Below are positions 1-8,833 of a DNA stretch of 42,842 nt, piece by piece. Under the pieces are notes generated by a model. It saw nothing but the letters and a program-made list of their open reading frames with translations, was not told the origin of the DNA and made no database searches. Position 1 is the first letter of the stretch. Each line of letters starts with the position of its first letter. Location of the stretch: positions 22,209 through 65,050 of the forward strand of contig VIKI01000076.1 of assembly GCA_008080595.1 (NCBI GenBank), read 5' to 3'. The position numbers were made by a program, and so were the translations under genes. This DNA comes from Comamonadaceae bacterium (GTDB taxonomy: Bacteria; Pseudomonadota; Gammaproteobacteria; Burkholderiales; Burkholderiaceae_C).

Positions 1-579
1 AATCAAACTTGAAAACAAAACACCAATCACAGGGTATTGAACTGCAGCCTTTTTCTTTTTCTTGGATGCGGCCGGATCTTCTTCACCACCACCGCCAAAA
101 GGGACAGAAGTTTCACGCAAAATGTCTTCTATCAATTTTTGCTTGCCCTCGGCAGAAAGCAGTTCCTCTGAAGTTTTTTGCGACAACAGCATGAGCACAC
201 CACTGCGAATGGTGGGCATATAGGCTTTGACTGAATCTGACGCATGCGCATCAACCACTTCCAGTGTGATACCGACTTGTGCTACCTTTTCACCACCTGG
301 ATCAGCCAAATTCACGACCATGTTATCCATAGGAAGATAAACCGGTGGCGTTTTAGCTGCACCATGCGCTGCAGCGGCTGGTGCGTGAGCTGCGGTAGCA
401 CCATCGCCGCCTTCCTCCTCTGCAGCAGCGGCAGCAGCTGCTGCCTTTTGCTTCATGTACAAAAAAGCACCGCCCCCGCCCAGCACCAATACCAGTACAA
501 CCCCGATGATGATGAACAATTTTTTTTTGCTTTTCGGTGCAGGCTTGGCCTCATCGCCTTCTTCATGTTTGGTAGCCAC
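1..579 (-). CDS. fliL: FliL, flagellar basal body-associated protein (3' end cut by window edge)
   Basis: FliL is a single-pass inner-membrane protein that surrounds the stator units and supports torque under load. The frame runs from a GTG at 579 to the window edge: 193 codons without a stop. A short basic cytoplasmic segment is followed by one membrane span at about residues 24-42 (LFIIIGVVLVLVLGGGGAFL), an Ala/Glu-rich linker, and a periplasmic FliL domain from about residue 85 (PPVYLPMDNMVVNLADPGG). The visible end resembles the family C-terminus, so only a few residues are likely missing. GTG is chosen because AAAGGAAA lies just upstream and no ATG fits before the membrane span. A run of nine A on the coding strand (520-528) encodes part of the Lys tract. 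It is last of the visible fliF-to-fliL series; fliM would be expected next, outside the window. Confidence 0.93.
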   Translation of the reverse strand, partial: MATKHEEGDEAKPAPKSKKKLFIIIGVVLVLVLGGGGAFLYMKQKAAAAAAAAEEEGGDGATAAHAPAAAAHGAAKTPPVYLPMDNMVVNLADPGGEKVAQVGITLEVVDAHASDSVKAYMPTIRSGVLMLLSQKTSEELLSAEGKQKLIEDILRETSVPFGGGGEEDPAASKKKKKAAVQYPVIGVLFSSLI

Positions 580-690
580 AATTTTTCCTTTGCAACACTA
601 TTTCAAAGTGATTATTGAGCACAAATGCGTGCTTGACGATGGGATAAACAGTCAAAAAACCCTGTACCCGTCAACCTACAGAGTCTACCG

Positions 691-2175
691 TCAGACAAAC
701 AAATCCAGAGAGCGCCCCACAGCCAGATTTACCGGACGCGAAACAGCCACATCAATGGCATCCGTTGACACCAAATTGACCTGCTGAGCAGCCGGTCGCT
801 GGTGTCGATCTCCGCCAGTCTGCTGACTCCCTGCGCCCGAGTTGCTTACAGACATCCCAGACAATTGGAGACCTTGATTTGAAAGCAAGTCTTTGAGCTG
901 TGCGCTTGCATTCTCAAGAACCTGACGAACACCTGGCTGATCTGTGCGGAAATCAATTTGTGCTTGGTCACCTTTGAGCGAAATGCTAACCTCCACAGGA
1001 GTTTCACCAAAACCATCAAGTGTCAACTCCGCAGAGTGCACGCCATGACTGGCCCAATATGTGACTGTTTCAGCCACCGCAGTTTCGGCGACCAAAGCTG
1101 AAGCCGGGGGTATTTCAAACACAGCATCTGAACGATTAGCGGCAGTCATGGCTTGACCAAAAACACCTTCAAATCCATTGGCACCCGTTTGTCCAAACCC
1201 TGATTTATTGCCCAAACGCGCCTGAGGCCGGATCAAATCACTCCCATTCAGCAGATTGATGGCTACATCAGAAGGTAAAACCATCGTCGTTGAAAGATCT
1301 GTTGATACCGATATTGGCTGCAAGTCTTGTGTAACATGACTGCTCGTGTTCGATAAATATGAACTTTTTTGTCCCCCAAAGGCGTGGATTGGTGATGCTG
1401 AAAATACCTCAGGTGCACCCTGATCTTGCCCATTGGCCCTATTTTGCTGCTGAGGATTGAGAGACTCCAGTGAAAACTTCTTGACTTCAGTCGTCAAAAT
1501 CGTCGAGTCACCTGAGGACTGGTTTTTTGGAGGGGCACCAAATTTTTGAGGGGCACCAGATACCGGTGCTTGTGGCAAGTTCAAAGTCAAAGGTGCAAAA
1601 GGTTCGGCATCATTCGGAGCAGGCTGCTGGGCAGGCAATTCCTTTGAAATGGCCTGCCCCATCACAGGAAGCGCAATACTTTGCAAAACATCTGTTGGTG
1701 GTGACAATAACTCTGCACCAGTTGAGTTGTTCAAGTTTGGCATTTCCATCATGGTGGACAAAGCCGAGGCAGCATCTATAACGGGATCAGGAGTCGTTGT
1801 TTGCGTCAAAGCGCTGAAATTCATCCCATTACCATTCAATATTGACAAGGTGTCGGTTTGAACTAATGCTAATGCTGATGCTGATGCTGATGAATTGTCT
1901 GTATTCAGAATCGATGGCTGCAATGCAGAGTTTGCAAATGTGAAGGAAAGCAGCTGGCTCGCCCCACCCACCGCTGAATCCGTATCTTCAGTTGATAAAG
2001 TCTTCACACCCAACCCCGCTTCACACTCGCCCGAAGTCGATAACAAACTCAAGACAGAGGCAAACCCGCCTCCAGCATCCGCAAAAGAGGTATTGGCTTT
2101 ACCCGTTTTGTTGGCATGATGGCTATGGGCAACCGCTTTGCTGCCAACGGTCGCGCTACCAGATTCAATGCTCAT
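691..2175 (-). CDS. fliK: FliK, flagellar hook-length control protein
   Basis: FliK is the secreted molecular ruler that measures hook length and switches the export gate from rod/hook to filament substrates. The 494-residue product has the usual low-complexity Ser/Ala/Gln-rich N-terminal two thirds. A compact C-terminal Flg_hook domain lies at about residues 375-460 (ELTLDGFGETPVEVSISLKG, then a LKDLLSNQGLQLSGMSV-type helix). The start at 2175 (MSIESGSATVG) is preferred over the longer upstream ATG at 2271, because the upstream 32 codons lie inside fliJ and look unrelated to FliK. With this start the gene overlaps the fliJ end by 11 bp. The N-terminal half carries a short hexanucleotide repeat encoding Ser-Ala and Ala-Leu pairs. 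The C-terminal domain is confident; the rest is identified by position and composition. Confidence 0.9.
   Translation of the reverse strand: MSIESGSATVGSKAVAHSHHANKTGKANTSFADAGGGFASVLSLLSTSGECEAGLGVKTLSTEDTDSAVGGASQLLSFTFANSALQPSILNTDNSSASASALALVQTDTLSILNGNGMNFSALTQTTTPDPVIDAASALSTMMEMPNLNNSTGAELLSPPTDVLQSIALPVMGQAISKELPAQQPAPNDAEPFAPLTLNLPQAPVSGAPQKFGAPPKNQSSGDSTILTTEVKKFSLESLNPQQQNRANGQDQGAPEVFSASPIHAFGGQKSSYLSNTSSHVTQDLQPISVSTDLSTTMVLPSDVAINLLNGSDLIRPQARLGNKSGFGQTGANGFEGVFGQAMTAANRSDAVFEIPPASALVAETAVAETVTYWASHGVHSAELTLDGFGETPVEVSISLKGDQAQIDFRTDQPGVRQVLENASAQLKDLLSNQGLQLSGMSVSNSGAGSQQTGGDRHQRPAAQQVNLVSTDAIDVAVSRPVNLAVGRSLDLFV
1865..1892 (-). repeat. Short hexanucleotide tandem repeat inside fliK
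   Basis: About four to five imperfect units of a 6-bp motif (plus strand GATGCT / AATGCT) encode alternating Ser-Ala and Ala-Leu residues in the FliK linker. Because the unit is a multiple of three, copy-number change would alter linker length without breaking the frame. Confidence 0.6.
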
Positions 2176-2612
2176 GGTTATGCTCCAATTTTTGACGAAC
2201 TTGCCGCAAAATTTGCATTGATGCAAACTCATCCATTTGTTTTTGATCCCGCCGCTGCAGCCGTTTTTCAACTTCTGCTTGGCGTTTGACCAGAACCTGC
2301 TTCAAACTTGCAATTCGAAACTCTGCCTGTAAAAGCTGCTGCTGTGCAAGCTTTACCCGGTCTTCAGATGCACGCAGAACATTTTCTTGCAACAAAATAG
2401 CATGCTGCAATCGCCCCATAAACTGGTAGTGGTGGTGCAATAACTCAGGCGTAGTACTGATCTGCGCGTTTGTTGTCCAGCGTTTTTCCGTCTCATCAGC
2501 GTACTGCTGCAACTGGTTCATCTGGTCATTGTTTATTCATTTCAGACAAAGCCTGATCACGCTTGGTAACCGCCAAATCAATCGCCAACTGAAGACTTCT
2601 AAATTGAGGCAT
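2165..2612 (-). pseudogene. fliJ: FliJ, flagellar export chaperone/stalk, frameshifted near the N-terminus
   Basis: FliJ is a small coiled-coil protein that forms the stalk of the FliI ATPase ring and links it to the FlhA gate. The natural start is the ATG at 2612 (MPQFRSLQLAIDLAVTKRDQ), 18 bp after fliI. That frame stops at TGA 2526-2528 after 28 codons. The rest of FliJ (QMNQLQQYADETEKRW onward) continues in another frame to 2165, where a 118-codon reading frame starts at ATG 2521. By comparison with the family I estimate that 20 or 23 bases, about seven to eight residues, are missing at the junction near 2520-2545. Reinitiation at 2521, 4 bp after the stop, could give an N-terminally truncated FliJ. 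The downstream part is well preserved and helical, so the lesion is recent or an assembly error. Confidence 0.8.
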
Positions 2613-2630
2613 GGTGTAAACCAATCATTG

Positions 2631-4043
2631 TCATGCGCGGCTGAAGCCAAGCGTTGTCTTCATGTCGTCAACACTGCCTTGCAGCTCTGCGGACTCAAAC
2701 ATGTCTTGCTGTAAAAATTGCATCATCGGCTCATGCAAGGCAATCGCTTCATCCAACGCCCGGTCAGAACCACCCACATAAGCCCCAATTTGAACAAGAT
2801 CATGCCCTTTTTGATAGCACGAATACACTGCCTTGAACCGTCTGGCCAAATCAAAATGCGCTTTGGGCACCACGTTTTGCATCACCCGAGAAGCGGATTG
2901 TTCAATATCAATCGCAGGAAAGTGCCCCGACTCTGCCAATGCACGTGACAACACAATATGACCATCCAAAATAGCCCGTGCAGCATCAGCAATAGGATCC
3001 TGCTGGTCATCCCCCTCAGACAACACGGTGTAGAACGCTGTGATTGACCCCACACCATTCAAGCCATTGCCGCTGCGCTCGACCAATTGTGGCAATTTGG
3101 CGAAGCAGGATGGAGGATAGCCCTTAGTCGCTGGCGGTTCACCAATGGCCAAGGCAATTTCACGTTGTGCCATGGCGTAGCGGGTCAGTGAATCCATCAG
3201 CAACAGCACATGCTTTCCTTTGTCCCTGTAGCTCTCTGCGATCGCAGTTGCATAGGCTGCCCCCTGCATACGTAGCAGGGGGGGGGCATCAGCCGGTGCA
3301 GCCACCACCACAGCACGGGCGCGCCCCTCTTCGCCCAGAATGTCTTCAATGAATTCTTTGACCTCACGACCCCGTTCACCGATCAAACCCACCACAATCA
3401 CATCTGCTTGGGTGTACCTGGCCATCATGCCCAGCAGCACGCTTTTCCCCACGCCCGATCCAGCAAACAATCCCAACCGCTGTCCTCGCCCCACAGTAAA
3501 CAATGCATTGATGGCACGAATACCCGTATCCAATGTCTCCCGCACGGGCGCACGATCCATGGCATTGATCGGCTGCCGATCCATAGGAACGGAAGACACA
3601 TCCAAGATAGGCCCTTTATAGTCCATCGGGTTGCCATGCGCATCCACCACCCGGCCCAACAAGCCTTCACCTAGCGGCAAACGTAACACACCTTGACCAA
3701 ACTCGCGCTGAACCTGTCGACGTTCACCCAGCATGGGTACGGTCACATAAGCGGGGGCAGGCTCCACACTAGCGCCACTGGCCAAACCGTGCACATCACC
3801 TGCGGGCATCAAAAACGCGCGGTCATTGGAAAACCCCACCACTTCGACCAACACCGGTGCTTGCGCCTTCATGCGTATCAAACATTGAGAACCCACGGGA
3901 ACTCGAATTCCCACCGCTTCAAGCACCAGCCCCGTCAAACGTGTGAGCGTGCCACGAACCTCCAGCGTCGTGCCGGTATGCACACGACGTGTCGCATTCT
4001 CAAAAAATGCCTGCCACTTGACAGCGGGATCAACTTGGCTCAT
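2631..4043 (-). CDS. fliI: FliI, flagellum-specific export ATPase
   Basis: FliI is the hexameric cytoplasmic ATPase of the flagellar type III export machine, related to the F1 beta subunit. The 470-residue product carries the Walker A loop GSGVGKS near residues 196-201, the Walker B segment [20 protein letters not shown], and the FliI signature [20 protein letters not shown]. The length is normal and no defect is seen. The start at 4043 ([10 protein letters not shown]) is chosen over the 8-codon longer form because GGGAGG lies 6 bp upstream; this start overlaps the fliH end by 14 bp. A run of nine C on the coding strand (3278-3286 on plus) gives ADAPPLL where many relatives have ADASPLM. The gene lies between fliH and the damaged fliJ, in the normal order. 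Confidence 0.97.
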   Translation of the reverse strand: MSQVDPAVKWQAFFENATRRVHTGTTLEVRGTLTRLTGLVLEAVGIRVPVGSQCLIRMKAQAPVLVEVVGFSNDRAFLMPAGDVHGLASGASVEPAPAYVTVPMLGERRQVQREFGQGVLRLPLGEGLLGRVVDAHGNPMDYKGPILDVSSVPMDRQPINAMDRAPVRETLDTGIRAINALFTVGRGQRLGLFAGSGVGKSVLLGMMARYTQADVIVVGLIGERGREVKEFIEDILGEEGRARAVVVAAPADAPPLLRMQGAAYATAIAESYRDKGKHVLLLMDSLTRYAMAQREIALAIGEPPATKGYPPSCFAKLPQLVERSGNGLNGVGSITAFYTVLSEGDDQQDPIADAARAILDGHIVLSRALAESGHFPAIDIEQSASRVMQNVVPKAHFDLARRFKAVYSCYQKGHDLVQIGAYVGGSDRALDEAIALHEPMMQFLQQDMFESAELQGSVDDMKTTLGFSRA

Positions 4044-4731
4044 TGGGTTCCTCCCAACTGGCCTCAAGACCTAAAGTGGCGACTGCACGTTGCCACCTAT
4101 TTTGTAAACTGGCATCGACCACCATTCCTGCGGATTCCACCAAACAACCGCCCTGTTTAAGCGCTGGATCTGCCCGAAGTGTCAGAGCCATACCTGCAAA
4201 CTCACCAGAAATCAAGCCCTCCAAAACCTCAATATCCTGCGGGTGCATCCGCACCAAAGCGCTGCGGTGTTCAGCACCCAACAATTCAAGCGCTTCATGG
4301 ATCACAGGCAACAGCACATTGGGATTGACAGACAACTCCTGGCGTAAAACCTGCCGAGCTAGTTCACACGATAAAGTCAACACACCATGAGCTACAACCT
4401 GTTTGGCTTGGATCAATTCATTTTGTGCAGCACGGAAAAGTTCAGTGAATTTTTGAGCTTCTTCACGGGCCTGGTTAGCCAAAAAATCCGCCATTTGCTG
4501 CTGCACTTCTGTTTGCACTTGCAAGCGTCCCTGAGCGATACCGGCGGCATATCCTTCCTGATAACTTTCTTGGCGACGAGCCAGCTGCTCTTGGTTTTCT
4601 TGCTCAACCTCTTGAGCCTTAGCTTGCGATTGCAACAACTGCGCCGCAGTGTCAATTGCACCAAAGCGCCACTGCTCGACTGCGTCAATTTCTTCTCCGG
4701 GAATAAAACGGGCATAGTTACGCATGGTCAC
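4030..4731 (-). CDS. fliH: FliH, flagellar export ATPase negative regulator/assembly protein
   Basis: FliH binds FliI and docks it to the C-ring protein FliN, limiting ATP hydrolysis until export. The 233-residue product shows a short N-terminal segment, a Gln/Glu-rich helical region with a GxxxG-type stretch ([12 protein letters not shown], about residues 57-68), and a C-terminal FliI-binding domain ending [12 protein letters not shown]. The GTG at 4731 shares GTGA with the fliG stop, a typical coupling overlap. An ATG two codons in (4725) is an alternative start. The 3' end overlaps fliI by 14 bp. The reading frame is complete. Confidence 0.93.
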   Translation of the reverse strand: MTMRNYARFIPGEEIDAVEQWRFGAIDTAAQLLQSQAKAQEVEQENQEQLARRQESYQEGYAAGIAQGRLQVQTEVQQQMADFLANQAREEAQKFTELFRAAQNELIQAKQVVAHGVLTLSCELARQVLRQELSVNPNVLLPVIHEALELLGAEHRSALVRMHPQDIEVLEGLISGEFAGMALTLRADPALKQGGCLVESAGMVVDASLQNRWQRAVATLGLEASWEEPNEPS

Positions 4732-5726
4732 ACCATTGCATCATCAGCACCACCACCAATAACAATCGTGCCTTCGTCAGCCAAACGACGCACCACCTTG
4801 AGAATTTCTTTCTGCTGCGCTTCCACCTCTGACAGACGCATGGGGCCACGTGACTCCAGGTCTTCGCGTAACGTTTCTGCTGCACGGGTGGACATATTGG
4901 ACAAGATTTTTTCTTTAAGCTCTGGCTGTGCCCCTTTGAGCGCCACAATAAGCACGTCAGACGACACTTCTTTGAGTACGGTCTGAATCGACTTGTCATC
5001 GAGTTTGATCACATCATCAAACACAAACATCTTGTCCATGATTTTTTGAGCCAAGTCAGGGTCATGGTTTCTGATGGACTCAATCACCGTGCCCTCAATG
5101 GCAGTACCCATCAGGTTGATCATCTCGGCTGCGGTTTTCACGCCACCCAATGATGATTTACGCATTTTGTCACCCCCTGCAAGCACCTTGAACAACACCT
5201 CGTTCAAGTCTTTCAAGGCAGAGGGTTGAATACCTTCCATCGTAGCTACACGTAACATCACTTCATTGCGTTGGCGTTCTGTAAAAAATTTCAAAATATC
5301 TGCAGCTTGGTCAAAGTCAAGGTGAACCAAAATGGCAGCCACAATTTGGGGGTGCTCATTGCGCAAAAGCTCCGCCACGCTGGAAGGCTCCATCCATTTC
5401 AGGCTCTCGATGCCAGACACATCACCGCCTTGCAAAATACGATCTATCAGCAAAGCCGCCTTGTCATCACCCAAGGCACGTTTCAAAACTGATCGCACGT
5501 AATCGCCCGAATTGGACACCAGCAAACTTTGCGCGGCGGCCACTCCAGTAAATTTGTCTACCACTTCATTGACACGTTCACGGGTGATGGCTTTGGTTTT
5601 GGCAATGGCCTCGCCCAGCTTTTGCACCTCTTTGGGTGACAAATGCTTGAACACTTCTGAGGCCTCGGCTTCCCCCAAAGACATCATCAGAATGGCTGCA
5701 TCTTCCAGTCCGTCAGTTTGCGACAT
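4728..5726 (-). CDS. fliG: FliG, flagellar motor switch protein
   Basis: FliG links the MS ring (FliF) to the C ring and receives stator torque through its C-terminal domain. The 332-residue product has normal length. The middle-domain EHPQIVAAIL motif (from about residue 124) binds FliM. The C-terminal domain carries the charged torque helix around residues 275-300 (TVLKEVSSDVLIVALKGAQPE and the following KEKILSNMSTRAAETLREDL). The start at 5726 (MSQTDGLEDAAIL) lies 47 bp after the damaged fliF. FliG looks fully functional, in contrast to its partner FliF in this sequence. Confidence 0.97.
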   Translation of the reverse strand: MSQTDGLEDAAILMMSLGEAEASEVFKHLSPKEVQKLGEAIAKTKAITRERVNEVVDKFTGVAAAQSLLVSNSGDYVRSVLKRALGDDKAALLIDRILQGGDVSGIESLKWMEPSSVAELLRNEHPQIVAAILVHLDFDQAADILKFFTERQRNEVMLRVATMEGIQPSALKDLNEVLFKVLAGGDKMRKSSLGGVKTAAEMINLMGTAIEGTVIESIRNHDPDLAQKIMDKMFVFDDVIKLDDKSIQTVLKEVSSDVLIVALKGAQPELKEKILSNMSTRAAETLREDLESRGPMRLSEVEAQQKEILKVVRRLADEGTIVIGGGADDAMV

Positions 5727-5773
5727 GTTTCATCATCCTCATCAATCCCTGTTCAGGCCCTGGCAGTACCGCA

Positions 5774-7376
5774 TCACGCGGGGGCCTCACCATTAATCCA
5801 AGTTTTGACTATGTTAGCCACTGCAGCGGGATTGTCGCGGGTTAATTTTCGTGCTTCATCCAATGCCAGGTCACTCGGACTGAGTTCCGACGCTTGACTC
5901 GAAGCGACCGTGGGCCCAGCAAGCAAAGGCCGCTCAGGTTCATCGGCTTCAATCGCATCCAGCTGACCAGCTCGTCCACCTTCCGGCACAGATACCGGTT
6001 GCGCCATAACCTTCAAAGCCGGACGCACCGCCCCCATCAAAACGAGTGTCCCAAACAGCAAGGTACCCAATGGCCAGGCAAAACTGCGCGCCAAATCCAA
6101 CAATTCAGGCTGTTGCCACAGCGGCAGCGGAGTCACATTCACAGTTTCCTTGGTGAAGGGTGCCGTGACCACATTGACGGAATCACCCCGATCCTTGCTG
6201 AATCCCACGGTTTCACGCACCAAAGCCGTCAGTTTTTCCATCTGGGCATCACTCATTGCAGCCGTGCTGGTCTTGCCCTTTGCATCGGTCACGGTTTGGT
6301 GGTTGATGATGACTGCCGCACTGATGCGTTTGACCATACCGGTGCTGCCACGCACCACACGTACCGTCTTGTCAACCTCGTAATTGATCACCGATTCGCG
6401 CCGTCCACCATTGGCACCGGTAGCCCCCCCCGCTGCAGTCATCGCCTGAGGTGCACCATTGATCGCCGCAGTGGTCGGGCCTGGGGGTTGGTTGGTCGTG
6501 GCACCCGGCACGCCAGTTGGCGGCGTTGCCGCAGCCGTTGACCCACCCGTTTCAAGCAGCTGCTGGCTGCGAATAGAGGTGGAGTCTGGCGTTTGATTTG
6601 GTTTGAACAATTCAGACGTGGACTCCGTCTGCGAAAAATCGAGTTCTGCCGTCACCTGAGCACGTACATTCTGGCGGCCCACCACGGGCTCCAAAATATC
6701 CAGAATACGACTGCTGTAAAGCTGTTCGATCTGCTGAACATATTGCAATTGCTGAGCATCTACACCCAAACCACCGACGGCATCGACTGGGGTCGAGAGC
6801 AATTTGCCTGTGTCATCCAACACACTCACAGCCTTGGGATCCATCTCTGGAACACTGGAAGACACTAAGTGAATGATGCCCGCTAACTGAGCACGGTCAA
6901 GCGTTCTGCCAGCATTCAAACTGACCAACACCGAGGCCGAAGGTTTTTGCTGGTCTCTGAAAAACCCATTTTGATTAGGCAAAGCCAAATGCACACGCGC
7001 ACTCTGCACGGAATTCAAGGCCTGGATCGAGCGGGTCAGCTCGCCCTCAAGTCCCCGTTGGAATGTCAAACGCTCTTGGAATTGAGTCATGCCAAACCAC
7101 CAAATTGGCTGGCACCAAAATCGCACCACCGCCTGCAGCATACTGATACGGCACATTCATCTGGGTAAGCTGCGCAACAATCGCCCCACCGTCTTTGTCA
7201 GGCAAATTGGCATACAACACACGCCATTCAGCCTGACGACCCATCATCAGACCAATGATGCCAATGGCCACAAACAGCACAATACCGACCCCTAAACGTA
7301 GTTTTTGGGCCTGATCCAAGCCAGCCAAGCGCTGGGAAAAAGTTGGGTTTACAGGTATTGCAAGTGCGGCAGTCAT
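5774..7376 (-). pseudogene. fliF: FliF, MS-ring protein, frameshifted with a missing internal segment
   Basis: FliF forms the MS ring, the base on which the flagellum is built. The start at 7376 (MTAALAIPVNPTFSQRLAGL) opens a normal N-terminus. A membrane span lies at about residues 29-45, then the ring-building domain runs up to AGGGAILVPAN near 7104. The next conserved residues, FGMTQFQERLTFQRGLEGEL (from 7096), lie in another frame. In relatives about 28 residues separate these blocks, so I estimate roughly 83 bases are missing. The rest is well preserved: the second ring-building domain, a Gly/Pro/Ala-rich periplasmic loop, the second membrane span (about 6050-6110) and the FliG-binding tail ending NPAAVANIVKTWINGEAPA. 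As written, only a truncated N-terminal product of about 109 residues could be made from this start. Confidence 0.88.
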
Positions 7377-7550
7377 ATCAATCTTCCATGGCAATAGGGC
7401 GTAATGCACCTTTGTTGCGGTTGATTATTGGCCTCACATCTGAAAACATGAGGTTAATAAGACTGGTTTTTACCCCTTACTTCAAATTAATGTTTGCACA
7501 AGTGCCTTGCTAGCATCCCTGACACGCACATGCTTTAGAGCGAAAACACC

Positions 7551-7868
7551 ATGAACCTCAGACTTACCCCAAACACGATGCCGGTTGCGGTACGCCCCAA
7601 CATCCTGGGCAGTCAATCGCAGAGCCAGGTGGGTGGTACCCAATCTGGTGGGTTTTCTGTGGCATTGAAAAGTGCACTCAACTCTGTGAGTGCCACACAA
7701 AATGAAGCAACCCGCCTGCAGCGGGAAGTCCAACTAGAGAACCCACAAGTCAGTCTGGAAGAAACCATGGTAGCCATTCAGAAAGCACAAATTGGTTTTC
7801 AAGCTACGCTTCACGTGCGAAACCGCATGGTGCAAGCTTACACCGACATCATGAATATGCAGGTATAA
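7551..7868 (+). CDS. fliE: FliE, flagellar hook-basal body junction protein
   Basis: FliE joins the MS ring to the proximal rod and is the first rod-type substrate exported. The 105-residue product matches the family length. Its C-terminal half is typical: ENPQVSLEETMVAIQKAQIG at about residues 64-83, then the amphipathic helix ATLHVRNRMVQAYTDIMNMQV that packs in the rod. The gene is divergent from fliF, with 174 bp between the starts. No clear sigma-28 site was found in that spacer. The weakly conserved N-terminus is rich in Ser and Gln, as usual. Confidence 0.95.
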   Translation: MNLRLTPNTMPVAVRPNILGSQSQSQVGGTQSGGFSVALKSALNSVSATQNEATRLQREVQLENPQVSLEETMVAIQKAQIGFQATLHVRNRMVQAYTDIMNMQV

Positions 7869-7900
7869 GCTCAATAAGTCAGACAGGTTTACACATATAA

Positions 7901-7950
7901 AAAGGCTTCTATCGCCTTAACCAATTGCGCTAGTAGCTATTGTTTTTATA
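7901..7950 (-). repeat. Dispersed palindromic repeat, copy 1 (fliE-fliT spacer)
   Basis: Reading the minus strand, this stretch aligns with three other places in the window (20239-20291, 23115-23170, 38447-38499). Shared core elements are ATAGCTNNTNGCGC, a short spacer, TAAGGCGATAG or TAAGCGCYAG, then an AGAAGCC/AGATGCC box. It lies between the convergent ends of fliE and fliT. Copies of this kind of element are, from memory, very frequent in Comamonadaceae genomes. Confidence 0.65.
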
Positions 7951-7993
7951 TCAAATTCAATCCATTCTTTTGGATCGATGATTCTTCACTAAC

Positions 7994-8293
7994 TTAGTGA
8001 AGATATTGTCTCTGTTCGTCCAGATTCTGCTCGCAATGCATCAGCCACGGCTCTGCCAAATAACGAATCTGGGCATCGTTATTCAAAATGCGCTGCATGA
8101 TGCGCGTTTTTTCAGCGCGATGCTCGGGTTGAAGCTTCTCCTGACCAGCACGGTCACGAAGTTGCTCTATCAATACCGCGCATGCACCTTCAAAATGCAT
8201 CACTTTTTCCCAATCTTCAGACTTGGCAGCATCCAGCATTTTGGCGCTGCTGTCTTCGATGGCTTTGTAATAGTCGATAAGAATGTGTGACAT
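7994..8293 (-). CDS. fliT: FliT-like flagellar export chaperone
   Basis: FliT is the cytoplasmic chaperone of the cap protein FliD and, in enterobacteria, an anti-FlhDC factor. The 99-residue product is helical with no membrane segment (MSHILIDYYKAIEDSSAKML, then an Ala/Lys/Glu-rich helix and a WLMHCEQNLDEQRQYLH tail). That matches FliT in size and general character rather than by a strong motif. The start at 8293 is preferred because it lies 17 bp after the fliS stop; longer forms would run into fliS. It is last in the fliD-fliS-fliT order. Identification rests largely on that position. Confidence 0.8.
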   Translation of the reverse strand: MSHILIDYYKAIEDSSAKMLDAAKSEDWEKVMHFEGACAVLIEQLRDRAGQEKLQPEHRAEKTRIMQRILNNDAQIRYLAEPWLMHCEQNLDEQRQYLH

Positions 8294-8309
8294 TTTCAAA
8301 CTCGATTCT

Positions 8310-8729
8310 TTACATGATTCGATTGCCTGATGCATTCGAAGGATCCATTTGTTTCCACCCATCGGCAATAGGCGACAAAATCCTAGAGACCTCTTGCAAA
8401 GCGCCATCATCATTTCGGACATTCGCTTGTGTCAACCGCACGACACAATAATCATAAACACCTTGCAAATTTGCAGCCAACTCGCCCCCCTCTTGCAAGT
8501 TCAAACTGCCTTTGAGGCCTTCTTCAAGAATCCTGACAGAAGTCGAAATATGCTGGCACTTTGATTTGATATCCCCTCGTGACAATGCACCTCTTGCGGC
8601 TGCAATGTTATTAAGCAAGCCATCAAAAAGCATGTCAACCAAACGATGTGGGTCAGCTTGAACAACCCCGGTCTCCACATTGATACGTTGATAGGCGTTT
8701 GCGGAACGAACACTGACTGAAGTAAACAT
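8310..8729 (-). CDS. fliS: FliS, flagellin export chaperone
   Basis: FliS binds the C-terminal helices of flagellin and keeps it unpolymerised before export. The 139-residue product shows the family hallmarks: an N-terminal AYQRINVETGVVQADPHRLV segment (residues 12-31), the following LVDMLFDGLLNNIAAARGAL helix, and RGDIKSKCQHISTSVRILEEGLKGSL. The start at 8729 (MFTSVSVRSANAY) has AAAGGAAA upstream. The longer possible start (8774) adds an unrelated charged leader. It lies downstream of fliD and upstream of fliT, and probably serves both flagellins. Confidence 0.94.
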   Translation of the reverse strand: MFTSVSVRSANAYQRINVETGVVQADPHRLVDMLFDGLLNNIAAARGALSRGDIKSKCQHISTSVRILEEGLKGSLNLQEGGELAANLQGVYDYCVVRLTQANVRNDDGALQEVSRILSPIADGWKQMDPSNASGNRIM

Positions 8730-8833
8730 GGTAGATTTCCTTTCATCCATGTTATCTTTATCGGCATTTTTCATCGTAAATCAAGGCCTCTAAACTGTTC
8801 AATTCGCCGGTATTACCCAATCAATTCAACCAA

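Noticed and set aside
244..787. Two plus-strand reading frames over fliL and its upstream spacer
   Set aside because: They are antisense to the FliL frame, low in conserved features, and lack ribosome sites.
2175..2271. Longer N-terminus for fliK
   Set aside because: These 32 codons overlap the conserved FliJ C-terminus in another frame and include Cys-rich residues not seen in FliK.
7480..7510. Possible sigma-54 promoter upstream of fliE (TTGCACAAGTGCCTTGC)
   Set aside because: The GG-to-GC distance required for sigma-54 is not met on either strand.
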